Positions 15,979 to 24,258 are shown, numbered from the stretch's first letter. The stretch: DNA of 41,422 bases from an uncultured Butyrivibrio sp. (GCA_946623755.1 CAMORK010000017.1:1-41422), one strand, 5' to 3'. A program made the numbers and translations. The notes: a model not told the origin generated them from the sequence alone.

Positions 15979-17043
15979 TTAGTTAGCCGGCTTCTGAAGT
16001 CCTAACTCATCAGCTGCTTTCTGGGCAAATTCGTTTGTATATGTTCCTTCAGCTGAGATGCTTTCATCAAGCCATCCATAGCTCTGAAGATACTCAATTG
16101 TCTTTGTGAGACGATCCTCAGGAATAACAGGGTAGTCAGCCCATACATCGATCTCAGACTCTACAGCCTGCCTGAGGAGCTCTTTGTCAGTGTTCATGTA
16201 TTCTGCTGCCCACTCGATAAACTCATCAAAATATTCGTTCTTAACTTCCTCGTGAACCTTGTAGTAAGCTGTGATGAACTTCTGAAGTCTCTCAGGATCT
16301 TCGTTGATGATCTTGTCTGAAGCAATGATTGTTCCTGTGTAGTAGTCAGGAATATAATCCCATGCTCTTCCAAGAGGATGGCCGATACCTTCATTCTCGG
16401 AAAGTGTTGCATATGGGTTGTGAATGATCGTTGCATCAACTTCGCCGGATGTAAGTGTTGCATAAGCATCCTGATAGATTCCGTTGGCAACAAGTGTAAC
16501 GTCATCTTCTGAGATTCCGTTTGCCTCAAGCATCTTGAGAACTGAAAGCTTCATTCCGCCGCTGGCGCCCTGTGTACCGATTGTCTTGCCCTTAAGGTCT
16601 TCAAAGCTCTGAATGTCATTATTGGCAATGAGCCAGAAGCATCCCTGATATCTCCACATGTTACCTACAAGCTTGGCAGGAACACCGTTCTGGATTGCAG
16701 GAATATATGTACTCGGATCGCCGTCTGCCACTTCAACATCTCCTCTTGAGATCAGTGACAAAGCTGCATCGTTTGACTCGAAATCTGTTATATCAAATCT
16801 GACACCCTCTTTTTCATAGAGCCCTTTTTGTATAGCGAAGCGGTTTACGGCACCGGTCATACCGATTGCAAAGTATGCTTTGATAGTAACAAAGTCATCT
16901 TCTGCTTCTGCAGCCCCGGCATCTGTGCTCTCTGTTGTTGTATCAGTAGCTGATACTGTTTTTGCTGTTGCATCTCCGCATCCTGTAAGTGCAGACAATG
17001 ATAAAACTGCGGTTAATAATGTTGCGATGATTCTCTTCTTCAT
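15979..17043 (-). CDS. ABC transporter substrate-binding lipoprotein, SsuA/TauA/NMT1-like
   Basis: This is an extracellular lipoprotein that captures the substrate for the SsuBC-like transporter. A lipoprotein signal MKKRIIATLLTAVLSLSALTGCG ends with Cys at about residue 22, then a Thr/Ala/Glu-rich linker. The domain has NMT1/SsuA features: FAIQKGLYEKEGVRFDITDF, GDVEVADGDPSTYIPAIQNG, DLKGKTIGTQGASGGMKLSVLKML, and LTSGEVDATIIHNPY. ATG 17043 is chosen (GAGGAGAAAAGTT before it); a start 8 codons earlier would lie upstream of the RBS. The gene order permease-binding protein-ATPase is conserved for this class. Confidence 0.92.
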   Translation of the reverse strand: MKKRIIATLLTAVLSLSALTGCGDATAKTVSATDTTTESTDAGAAEAEDDFVTIKAYFAIGMTGAVNRFAIQKGLYEKEGVRFDITDFESNDAALSLISRGDVEVADGDPSTYIPAIQNGVPAKLVGNMWRYQGCFWLIANNDIQSFEDLKGKTIGTQGASGGMKLSVLKMLEANGISEDDVTLVANGIYQDAYATLTSGEVDATIIHNPYATLSENEGIGHPLGRAWDYIPDYYTGTIIASDKIINEDPERLQKFITAYYKVHEEVKNEYFDEFIEWAAEYMNTDKELLRQAVESEIDVWADYPVIPEDRLTKTIEYLQSYGWLDESISAEGTYTNEFAQKAADELGLQKPAN

Positions 17044-17077
17044 AACTTTTCTCCTCTTTTCTTTCAAATTTTGTTAT

Positions 17078-17857
17078 TTAAACCCTTCTCCATTTGTGAC
17101 ATACAGCGTACTCAATCAGAGAAATGATTTTTACAAATATTACGGACATAACGGTTATCAGTACTATCAAAAAGAAAACTCTCGGTGTATTTAAAAGGCC
17201 CTGGGCCTCGGAGAGCAGATATCCTACTCCCGCCTTTGCCGACTGCATCTCGGAAAAGACAACTCCGGTAAAAGCAGTAGCTGCTGCCAGCCTCAGTCCG
17301 TTGAATATGGACGGAAGTGCCGATGGAATGACCACCTGGAAAACTGTCTGAAATCTGCTTGCCTCAAATACTCTTGCCACCTTCAGGTAGGACTCCTTAC
17401 ACTGCTTGGCTCCAGTCACCGTGTTATACAGTATTGTGAATACCGCGAACAGGAATATCAGTACTACCTTTGAGAGGAATCCGATTCCGAACCAAAGGAT
17501 AAGGAGCGGCAGGATTGCCACCTTCGGAACTGCCATTATTGCTGAGCAAAAGACATTGCCAAATTCTTCAGTCTTTGGAAAGAGTGTCCAGATAATTCCA
17601 AGACCAATTCCTACAACTGCAGCTATTCCGTATCCAACCAGGATCTCTTCAATACTTACCAGGAAATGCGGAAGCAGTGTTCCGTTTGTTATTATCTTTA
17701 TTCCCTCGGCAATTATGTCTGTCGGCGCTGCCAGGAATACCTTGCTCACTGCCCCTGACTTTACTGCTGTCTGCATGTATATGAGCAGTGCTGCAAGTGT
17801 TGCTATCTGAAACGCATTTATCAGTGTGAACTTTTTCTTTTTACTCTTTGCTGTCAT
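17078..17857 (-). CDS. ABC transporter permease, SsuC/TauC family
   Basis: This is the membrane subunit of the same importer. About six membrane segments are seen after a Lys-rich N-terminus (TAKSKKKKF). The EAA-type loop ESYLKVARVFEASRFQTVFQVVIPSALPSIFNGLR and GYLLSEAQGLLNTPRVF match SsuC/TauC. Its ATG (17857) lies inside the end of the ATC-hydrolase-like gene, a 17-nt overlap, with GGGG at about 9 nt. Translation of transporter and enzyme is therefore likely coupled. Confidence 0.93.
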   Translation of the reverse strand: MTAKSKKKKFTLINAFQIATLAALLIYMQTAVKSGAVSKVFLAAPTDIIAEGIKIITNGTLLPHFLVSIEEILVGYGIAAVVGIGLGIIWTLFPKTEEFGNVFCSAIMAVPKVAILPLLILWFGIGFLSKVVLIFLFAVFTILYNTVTGAKQCKESYLKVARVFEASRFQTVFQVVIPSALPSIFNGLRLAAATAFTGVVFSEMQSAKAGVGYLLSEAQGLLNTPRVFFLIVLITVMSVIFVKIISLIEYAVCHKWRRV

Positions 17858-18380
17858 AGGTATATTCCCCTTGCTCTACTTTTTTGCTTCCAAAGTACTC
17901 TCTCAAACATGCGGTTCCTTTGTTAATTACGTTCTGCGTTATCCTGTGTGACAACTTATGTGTGAAGGTCTCTATTGTTGTTGTATCGATCACATCGCAG
18001 TAGAAAGGTGCAAATTCGCTAAACCACGGATACTCTTTGATGTATCCCCTCCAGACCTCTGCGTATGGGCAGTGGTCCTCTCCCCATTCAGGGATCCATC
18101 CGTCAAATGGAAGATCTATGACTGCCATAAAGTCATCAACTGTATCTGTCCCCTTTCCTTCCGCGATAGCTTTGGCCCTGAGCTGTTCTGCTCTGTCCTT
18201 ACCAAGCTCGTACACTGTCTTTTGAACCAGCCTCTTTGTAGTCTCAGGTCCGAACTCCTCGTAAAGAGTTTTTGTAAAGTGGAAGTACTGCATTGCAAAC
18301 TGTCTTGCCGCTCTTCTCACCTGATCAACTTCCCGCTTTCTTGATACGGTACCTTCTAAAATTGATTCATCCTTTGCCAT
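17841..18380 (-). CDS. L-2-amino-thiazoline-4-carboxylate (ATC) hydrolase-like protein
   Basis: I recognise this 179-aa protein as a member of the ATC hydrolase family, which in Pseudomonas opens the thiazoline ring of ATC to give N- or S-carbamoyl-cysteine. Typical features are HCPYAEVWRGY (Cys 104), the FAPFYCDVIDTTTIETF block (Cys 128) and a final Cys (NKGTACLREYF, Cys 158), preceded by a helical region with YELGKDRAEQLRA. Assignment rests on pattern memory only; family members in Firmicutes are often uncharacterised. It is sandwiched between an M20 amidohydrolase gene (20-nt gap) and ssuC (17-nt overlap). The neighbourhood mirrors the two enzymatic steps known for ATC use: ring opening, then hydrolysis of the carbamoyl amide. 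GGGAGGAG precedes ATG 18380. Confidence 0.72.
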   Translation of the reverse strand: MAKDESILEGTVSRKREVDQVRRAARQFAMQYFHFTKTLYEEFGPETTKRLVQKTVYELGKDRAEQLRAKAIAEGKGTDTVDDFMAVIDLPFDGWIPEWGEDHCPYAEVWRGYIKEYPWFSEFAPFYCDVIDTTTIETFTHKLSHRITQNVINKGTACLREYFGSKKVEQGEYTYDSKE

Positions 18381-18400
18381 ATTCTCCTCCCACCTTTTAA

Positions 18401-19723
18401 TTATTTATATGAACCTTCCTCAACTTTGTTGAAGGAATCCATATATGCCACATATTCTTCTTTATTCTTAAATCTGGGTTTATATCCGTCCCTGATGCTC
18501 TTTCCAATGACAGCTCCGTCCTTTAAAAGCCTGTATGCACTTATTGCAAACATCTTGGCTGTCAGGATATATGCTGTCTCCTCATCCACAATATCAAAGT
18601 TGTCCTGGTGAAGTCCTCCGACCATTCCTCCTGTCTTAAAGGTGATGACGGGGAGCAGGTGCTGAACATCTCCTACATCGGTCGATCCGTTGGTGTGAGA
18701 GCTCTTTGATACAACTTCAAAGTTGTGACCTGTGAGTTCATCAAATGCATCCACCATTTCCTTTGGTGCTTCCTGAGGTATCTCCGGAAGGTATCCGGGC
18801 ATCGTCTCTATCCGATAGTCGGCTCCAAGTGCCAGTGCTCCTGCCTTAAAAGATCTGTCGGTCTTGAGCGCTGCATCTGAAAAAGCTTCAAGTGTTCTTC
18901 CTCTTACCAGTGTCTCTATCACTGCCTCATCAGGAACAACATTTACCAGGTTGCCTCCCTTTGTCAGGATCGGATGGACTCTTACGTTGTCCTCATCCCT
19001 GAAGGTCTCTCTGTTGAGGCCAAGTGCCTGAAGTCCGAGTGATACAGCTGAGAGAGCATTTACTCCCTGATCCGGAGCTGCTGCTGCATGAGCTGCTTTT
19101 CCCTTGATCCTTATCACCTTTGATACAAATCCGTTACAGCTTCCGGAACCGATCCTGTTTCCCTTCTCATCTATATGATGAGCAATTGAAAGATCTATAT
19201 CATCGAAGGCTCCTACGCGGATCAGCTCACATTTACCACCGCCGTACTTTATCTTCCCCTGCTCTATGAGAGTGTTTTTAAATTCCACCTCTCCGTATTC
19301 CTCTGCAGGTAATGCAAAGAACTCAACCTGTCCGTCAAGCTTTTTTGCAACCTCCGGAACACTTAGTGCAATCGCAGCTCCGACAATTCCTGTAAGCTGT
19401 GCGTGATGTCCGCAGCAGTGAGCACTCTCTGTTTCCTTATTTGCATATTTGTGAGTGGGGATCCTCAAAGCGTCGAGCTCACCCAAAAGAGCCAGTGATA
19501 AGTTTTCTTTCTTATCTTCATTTAGGAATGCCTTCGCTCCTGATATTGCCAGATCATCCTGAACCCTCAGCCCCAGCTTTTTCATCCTGTCCTGAAAGGC
19601 TTTGCTTGTTCTGAATTCCTTGTAACCAAGTTCTGCATGTGTGTATATGTCTTTTGCAAATTTAAGGATCTCTTTTTTATTGTCTTCAATTGTCTTTATT
19701 ATCAGTCTTTCAATCTCGTCCAC
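18401..19723 (-). CDS. M20 family amidohydrolase (AbgB/carbamoylase/aminoacylase-like)
   Basis: This is a zinc-dependent amidohydrolase of the M20 peptidase clan. Metal ligands and catalytic residues are visible: GELDAL (81-86), CCGHHAQL (103-110), the catalytic Glu pair in LPAEEYGE (about 141-142), a His in SIAHHIDE (about 182), and a late His in GMVGGLHQDNFD. The lid/dimerisation domain includes KGKAAHAAAAPDQGVNAL. Members cleave acyl, carbamoyl or aminobenzoyl amides of amino acids. The context suggests an N-carbamoyl- or N-acyl-cysteine substrate, which is inference. The start is GTG 19723, with GGAAGG 8 nt before it. It is the first gene of the operon and has a good promoter (19760-19788) with an upstream dyad. 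Confidence 0.88.
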   Translation of the reverse strand: MDEIERLIIKTIEDNKKEILKFAKDIYTHAELGYKEFRTSKAFQDRMKKLGLRVQDDLAISGAKAFLNEDKKENLSLALLGELDALRIPTHKYANKETESAHCCGHHAQLTGIVGAAIALSVPEVAKKLDGQVEFFALPAEEYGEVEFKNTLIEQGKIKYGGGKCELIRVGAFDDIDLSIAHHIDEKGNRIGSGSCNGFVSKVIRIKGKAAHAAAAPDQGVNALSAVSLGLQALGLNRETFRDEDNVRVHPILTKGGNLVNVVPDEAVIETLVRGRTLEAFSDAALKTDRSFKAGALALGADYRIETMPGYLPEIPQEAPKEMVDAFDELTGHNFEVVSKSSHTNGSTDVGDVQHLLPVITFKTGGMVGGLHQDNFDIVDEETAYILTAKMFAISAYRLLKDGAVIGKSIRDGYKPRFKNKEEYVAYMDSFNKVEEGSYK

Positions 19724-19759
19724 TGCTTTGTCCTTCCTGCTGTGTTTTTGTTATTGCCC

Positions 19760-19815
19760 ATTATGCTTTAGGGCTTTCTTTTTGTAAAAGACACTAATCT
19801 TATAGGTCGGTATAA
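19760..19815 (-). promoter_or_regulatory. promoter and upstream dyad of the sulfur-salvage operon
   Basis: On the minus strand TTTACA (19788-19783), a 17-nt spacer and CATAAT (19765-19760) form the promoter. The dyad TTATA-N6-TATAA (19800-19815) is centred near -54, where LysR-type activators bind, and it has T-N11-A spacing. The block CCTATAAG, then TGTCTTTTACAAAA, recurs with few changes at the promoter of the SGNH gene (20506-20562). Confidence 0.65.
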
Positions 19816-19828
19816 CCTTTTTTTATCA

Positions 19829-20452
19829 TCAGATTATTTTTGCCAGTTCTTTGCTCACAACATCCGCAAATACTCTGTGCCCGTCCTCATCCATGTGCTC
19901 ATCGTCCACTTCGCTGGCTGTCACATAGTCTGAAGCTGCAAGGAAAGCTGTTCCTCTCCTTGTGGCAATTCCTCTGTAGACCTCTTTGAGCTCTCTGCTG
20001 GTGCTTACTGAATTTGCATCAAACTCAGGATCCTTCTCGGGGCGCCACACATCATCACCAAGATTTATGGGCGATACCAGCAGTATCTTTTCCGGAACCA
20101 CATACTTTTCCAGAATGTCCAGACACCTCTCAATACCCTTGCCGATAACATAAGCAGAAGCATTGTAAAGAGTCTTGCAGTCATTCGTTCCAAGCATCAG
20201 GATCGCGCCGTCTATCGGGTAGTGGCTCTCCAGCATAGGATCAAGCGAGCTTGCGGCGTTTCTTCCCGGACGAAGTCCGTCTTCAAAAACTGTAGTTCTT
20301 CCGCATAACCCTTCCTCGGCAATCCTGAGTCCGCTGTTCTTTTCCTGAAGAATGCTTGTCCACCTTACGCCCCAGGGATATCTCTTTTGCGGCTTTGATC
20401 CGGGAACCAGTCCCCATGTATTTGAATCTCCAAAAGCAAGAATCTGTTTCAT
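19829..20452 (-). CDS. SGNH/GDSL-type hydrolase (arylesterase-like), cytoplasmic
   Basis: The protein has 207 aa and no signal peptide. Block I is FGDSNTWG with Ser 10 as nucleophile; block III is MLGTNDCK; the catalytic Asp/His lie in HMDEDGHRVFAD. It resembles the acyl-CoA thioesterase/arylesterase group of SGNH hydrolases that cleave esters or thioesters of small acids. GGAAGG precedes ATG 20452. The gene is directly upstream of the M20-ATC-Ssu operon and has a near-twin promoter, suggesting that it acts on the same nutrient (for example an O- or S-acyl group). That role is inferred only. Confidence 0.85.
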   Translation of the reverse strand: MKQILAFGDSNTWGLVPGSKPQKRYPWGVRWTSILQEKNSGLRIAEEGLCGRTTVFEDGLRPGRNAASSLDPMLESHYPIDGAILMLGTNDCKTLYNASAYVIGKGIERCLDILEKYVVPEKILLVSPINLGDDVWRPEKDPEFDANSVSTSRELKEVYRGIATRRGTAFLAASDYVTASEVDDEHMDEDGHRVFADVVSKELAKII

Positions 20453-20505
20453 TGTTTATCCTTCCCATGATCCTCAATCAGTTCGCTTTGCTCTTTACAG
20501 TCTCT

Positions 20506-20562
20506 ATTATCACCGGCACATCCCGTTTTGTATAAGACATGAAACTTATAGGCAGACATAAG
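20506..20562 (-). promoter_or_regulatory. promoter of the SGNH gene with the same motif as the sulfur operon promoter
   Basis: On the minus strand TATACA (20534-20529), a 17-nt spacer and GATAAT (20511-20506) align exactly with TTTACA-N17-CATAAT of the M20 operon. Upstream, CTTAT-N8-ATAAG (dyad, 20545-20562) and CCTATAAG followed by TGTCTTATACAAAA match the other promoter at 28 of 38 aligned positions. Confidence 0.6.
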
Positions 20563-20610
20563 GATTTCTTAAACGCTCCGCAAACGCAGAAAAAATTTTT
20601 AGGCAAAGAA

Positions 20611-20637
20611 ATAAGGCCGGGGCTTACCCGACCTTAT
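20611..20637 (-). terminator. rho-independent terminator of the EAL-domain gene
   Basis: ATAAGGCCGGG and CCCGACCTTAT pair with one mismatch around a 5-nt loop. TTTCTTT follows on the minus strand. It lies about 15 nt after the stop of the EAL gene. Confidence 0.75.
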
Positions 20638-20652
20638 CTGTACTTACCAAGT

Positions 20653-23625
20653 TTATTTATTTTCACCAAACGCCAGCTTCTCAAACTCATCCGCAGGCAG
20701 AGGTTTCGAGAAGTAATATCCCTGAACCATCTCGCAGCCGTGCTCTTTGAGGAACGCAAGCTGATCGCCGTTCTCCACACCCTCTGCAACCACCATGAGC
20801 TTCAGGCTCTTGGCGATGTCAAGTATCAGCTCGATCATACGGATGTCTTTTTCCTGTCTCTCCTCAGGTTTCTCAATCTTGTCGATAAAGCTCTTATCCA
20901 GCTTAAGGATATCAACCGGGATGGATGAGAGCATGTTCAGCGATGAATAACCCGTTCCGAAGTCGTCCATCTCTATGATGTAGCCCTTTTCCCTGAGCTG
21001 AGTTACTACGCCGATGATCTGCTCCGCATCATCAGTGTATGCTGACTCTGTAACCTCCAGATGGAGAGCAGACTTTGAAACACCATTCCTCTCAATGATC
21101 TCATCTATTGCCGGTATCAGATTCGGCTCAAAAATATCGATTCTGGACAGGTTAACCGAAACCGGAATGGATATGCCGAATTTTTCTTCCCACTCACTTA
21201 CCTGTCTTGCAGCCTCATTCCATACATATTTATCGATGAGACCAATGCGCCCGTTCTTCTCAAAAAGATCTATGAATGTTCCGGGAGGTATCATGCCGAT
21301 CTCATGATGTTTCCATCTCACAAGGGCCTCTGCGCTCTGCAGCACAGGCGGATCTACCTGAACATTGTATTTGGGCTGATAGAATACAACAAATTCATGC
21401 TGCTCTATCGCATACTTAAGATCGTTTGTAAGCCTTTGCTCAAGAATTTCTCTTTTCCTCATGTCCTCGTTAAAGACCATGAGCTTCTCATGCATTCCGC
21501 CTCTGACCATACTGCTGGCTGTTCTGGCTCTGTCAAAGAGCTCTACCGGTCCAAGATTGGATTCGTAAGGCATCACACCCATCCTGATGCGTATGCTCAC
21601 ATTTTCGGAAAAGACATCTAAAGTCTGCTGCAGTCTTCTGTAAAGTCCCTTGTAATCATCTGTGTGCAGACAATAGATATAAAACCTGTCAGCCGTAGAT
21701 CTGCAGGCGATTCCGTCATTTTCGCCGACATATTTCTTTATCTCTTCACCCAGCGCAAGAAGGACTTTGTCTCCGAAGTCCCAGCCATAAATAGCATTTA
21801 CCACATGGAACTGCTCTATGTTTATGGCAATAGCATCCAGTTTATAATCAGGATGCTCATTATGCATTCTATCGGCATATTCAAAGAAATAGTTTCTTGT
21901 ATACAGCCTTGTCAGCGGATCAAGCTCTGTTGCATCAATGAGTTTTTGCCGATCGAGAGCTCTTTTGTCCGAACGTACCTTGGCCACTGTAAGAAGAAGC
22001 ATGATAAACAGAATGAATGCAACCAACGCAAGGAATGAAGCAGCATTATCGCGAATGTAATCCGCAAAAGTGACCTTCACAGACGTTCCGGCATAGCGAG
22101 ATAAGTTCATTTCGGTCTCTGACGGATCAGACAGGCTCACAAGCTTATCCATGATAGAATACAGCTCACTGTTTCCTTTTTTTACTGCAAAAGCAAAGTC
22201 AATGCTCTGTCCCGTTGCGAAAAGAGACAGTTTATATCGTCTTCTGAGCCTGTCAACCAGAGTAATGCGATAACTGTTTACCCACGTACAGTCAGCCTCT
22301 CCTTTTGAGACTGCCTCGTAGCACTCTTCAAGTGTCGGCTTATGGATTATTGTCCATGATGGATAGTTATCCTGAACAAAAATGTCATAATTAAGGCTTC
22401 CTGCAAGTATTGCTGTCCTTAGATTTTCATCACTGAACAGATCAGGTGATTGCCCGGAACTTACTACAGCAAAGATCTCGGTTGACATCAGCGCATCCGT
22501 ATTAAGCAGTCCCATGCTCTCCGCATCGGAAGGGCTTAAATGTACAGGAACAGCAACATCTATTTCTTCGTTCATAAGAGCATTAAGACAATCCTCTGTT
22601 GAACTGTACGCAATAGTTTCAAATTCTATATTTGAGTTTTTGACCTCATCGACGGACTCCCTCAGGAAATCTCCAACAGCTCCAACCAGGACGCCTGCCT
22701 CTTCATCGGAGAAAGGCATGTAATTATCTCTGTAGCCCACCCTGATCTTCCCATGTTTCTTAAGCCACGCAAGCTCTTTTGCCGTGAGATATGTATCGGT
22801 CTTTGCAAACCAGATATACTTCTGGAGCAGCTTCTGGTTATAATACGGGTCCTCATTCTGTATCTTGGCCATTGCTGAATTCAGCTCTTTTAAAAGATCC
22901 GGACGGTTCTTGCTGACGCCAAAAAAACTCTCCGATGAACCGATGGAACATACAGGAACACAGCCTTTTCTGTTGCCATAGGACTCCACTGTAACACAGG
23001 CATCTATATCGCCGTTGTCCAGCATTTCAAAGCACTCATCCACTGACTCTTCTACCACTTCGCGCAGATCAATCTCAATTCCGACATTCGCTGCCCAGGT
23101 CTTGATAAAGTCTGCCTGAACACTCCCTTTATCAACAACAAATCGTCTCCCGGAAAACGAGCTTATATCTTCCAGATTCATGTCAGTATTTCCAGCCTTG
23201 ATAAAGATATAGTAGGTCTCAGAAGTCATAGGGATTCTGGAATAAAGGATCTGATCAGCTCTTGCCGTGGTGTAGGATACGTCGCTCAGCATATCGATCT
23301 CCCCATCCTTTAGCTTTTGCAAAAGCTCAGGCCAGGTTCCTTCCACGTAATCGTAAGTCCAGTCGGTATAAGCGGATACTTTTTGCTGATAGTCATAGGC
23401 AAGACCTGAACGCCTTCCGAGCTGATCCTTGTAACAGTATGTGGAATCAAACCAGCCCACACGGACAACCTTGCCCTCATCTGCCTTTGCATTTTGGGCA
23501 AAAGACATAAAGACTGCACCAAAGACAGTGACTGCCGCCACTGTAAGCGCAGCCACCCTCATGAACAGCCTCAGGATGCTTTTCCTATGTAATTTGCGAC
23601 ACTTATCCATTCTGTGAATACTCAT
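20653..23625 (-). CDS. membrane sensor: two SBP_bac_3 domains, TM, degenerate GGDEF, EAL phosphodiesterase
   Basis: This large (about 990 aa) signalling protein probably hydrolyses cyclic di-GMP in response to an extracellular small molecule. After a signal/anchor helix (MRVAALTVAAVTVFGAVFMS) come two periplasmic binding-like type 3 domains (about residues 50-280 and 290-520; each has a VRVGWFDS/IRVGYRDN opening), a TM helix (ASFLALVAFILFIMLLLTVA), a GGDEF-like domain and EAL. The GGDEF signature is replaced (CRSTADRFYIYC), so cyclase activity is unlikely. The EAL residues are intact: AEALVRW, VNLSRIDI, EVTESAY, MDDFGTGYSS, LKLDKSFID, VAEGVEN and QGYYFSKPL. The start is best at ATG 23625 (AGGTGGGT before it); a GTG at 23655 lies in a palindrome. 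A terminator follows. Confidence 0.92.
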   Translation of the reverse strand: MSIHRMDKCRKLHRKSILRLFMRVAALTVAAVTVFGAVFMSFAQNAKADEGKVVRVGWFDSTYCYKDQLGRRSGLAYDYQQKVSAYTDWTYDYVEGTWPELLQKLKDGEIDMLSDVSYTTARADQILYSRIPMTSETYYIFIKAGNTDMNLEDISSFSGRRFVVDKGSVQADFIKTWAANVGIEIDLREVVEESVDECFEMLDNGDIDACVTVESYGNRKGCVPVCSIGSSESFFGVSKNRPDLLKELNSAMAKIQNEDPYYNQKLLQKYIWFAKTDTYLTAKELAWLKKHGKIRVGYRDNYMPFSDEEAGVLVGAVGDFLRESVDEVKNSNIEFETIAYSSTEDCLNALMNEEIDVAVPVHLSPSDAESMGLLNTDALMSTEIFAVVSSGQSPDLFSDENLRTAILAGSLNYDIFVQDNYPSWTIIHKPTLEECYEAVSKGEADCTWVNSYRITLVDRLRRRYKLSLFATGQSIDFAFAVKKGNSELYSIMDKLVSLSDPSETEMNLSRYAGTSVKVTFADYIRDNAASFLALVAFILFIMLLLTVAKVRSDKRALDRQKLIDATELDPLTRLYTRNYFFEYADRMHNEHPDYKLDAIAINIEQFHVVNAIYGWDFGDKVLLALGEEIKKYVGENDGIACRSTADRFYIYCLHTDDYKGLYRRLQQTLDVFSENVSIRIRMGVMPYESNLGPVELFDRARTASSMVRGGMHEKLMVFNEDMRKREILEQRLTNDLKYAIEQHEFVVFYQPKYNVQVDPPVLQSAEALVRWKHHEIGMIPPGTFIDLFEKNGRIGLIDKYVWNEAARQVSEWEEKFGISIPVSVNLSRIDIFEPNLIPAIDEIIERNGVSKSALHLEVTESAYTDDAEQIIGVVTQLREKGYIIEMDDFGTGYSSLNMLSSIPVDILKLDKSFIDKIEKPEERQEKDIRMIELILDIAKSLKLMVVAEGVENGDQLAFLKEHGCEMVQGYYFSKPLPADEFEKLAFGENK

Positions 23626-23646
23626 ACCCACCTGCAGGCAATGAAG

Positions 23647-23669
23647 AATGTGCACATTATTACATTATA
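23647..23669 (-). promoter_or_regulatory. -10 element and 12-bp palindrome upstream of the EAL gene
   Basis: TATAAT (23669-23664, minus strand) is followed by the perfect palindrome AATGTGCACATT (23647-23658). I see no convincing -35 at 16-18 nt. The palindrome lies at about +1 to +15 and could be an operator. Confidence 0.35.
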
Positions 23670-23715
23670 ATTTTAACATAATAGTGTACATCCAATTATT
23701 AAACATACGTAAACA

Positions 23716-24030
23716 TTGACTTTCGAAAAATATTTATTGTTTTACAATAAATTTATATTGCAAATCAAAAAAAGACATGCTATAAAGAAAATATACAAGT
23801 ACTTGGAGGATAACTGCTTTGTGGTAGCCAACGTAAAGAGCCTCTACCGAATGGGCACTTACGCGTTTGTCATCGCAGGCATCAAGATCTTTAGATGCTT
23901 CGTATATTTCACTACCGCTGCAGTGGTTATCGCCGGTGTATTTCTTTTTGCAGGACTCTTTAGTAAGGTTCTGGCAAGAGTCTTTGACAGAGCAGTGAAA
24001 TACAAACTGGAAAACGACTTAACCATTTAA
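23716..24030 (+). pseudogene. truncated DUF2975 membrane protein (N-terminal part missing)
   Basis: The frame matches the C-terminal two thirds of DUF2975 proteins: IKKIYKYLED..FVVANVKSLYRMGTYAFVIAGIK, two membrane helices and the diagnostic C-terminus VKYKLENDLTI. Intact members are usually about 150-170 aa with four helices; the first two helices are absent here and no frame upstream supplies them. The first possible start (TTG 23716) has no RBS. A GTG at 23821, about 11 nt after GGAGG, might allow a short product. It is followed 15 nt later by the XRE gene that normally pairs with DUF2975, so this is a known two-gene module with a decayed first member. Confidence 0.6.
23733..23751. promoter_or_regulatory. 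inverted repeat upstream of the DUF2975/XRE pair
   Basis: TTTATTGT-TTT-ACAATAAA is a perfect 8-bp inverted repeat in the region between the divergent EAL and DUF2975/XRE genes. The small XRE protein encoded downstream is a candidate ligand. Confidence 0.4.
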
Positions 24031-24045
24031 CAGGGCGGTGAGAAT

Positions 24046-24258
24046 ATGATTGTAATAAATTTAGATGTCATGATGGCAAAACGAAAGATGGGACTGACGG
24101 AACTGGCCGGTAAAGTCGGTATTACCCTTGCCAACCTGTCTATCCTTAAGAATAACAAAGCCAAAGCCGTAAGGCTTGAGACCCTTGATGCAATATGCAA
24201 GGCACTTGAATGTCAGCCGGGAGATATCCTGGAATATGTTGACGAAGAGGAGAACTAA
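24046..24258 (+). CDS. small XRE/Cro-family regulator (YozG-like)
   Basis: This 70-aa protein is little more than a helix-turn-helix: MMAKRKMGLTELAGKVGITL, then ANLSILKNNKAKAVRLETLDAICKALECQPGDILEY. This type of XRE protein is commonly encoded next to a DUF2975 membrane protein and is thought to regulate that operon. GGTGAG lies close before ATG 24046. The next gene (DUF4173) starts 2 nt after its stop, so the two are co-translated. Confidence 0.9.
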   Translation: MIVINLDVMMAKRKMGLTELAGKVGITLANLSILKNNKAKAVRLETLDAICKALECQPGDILEYVDEEEN

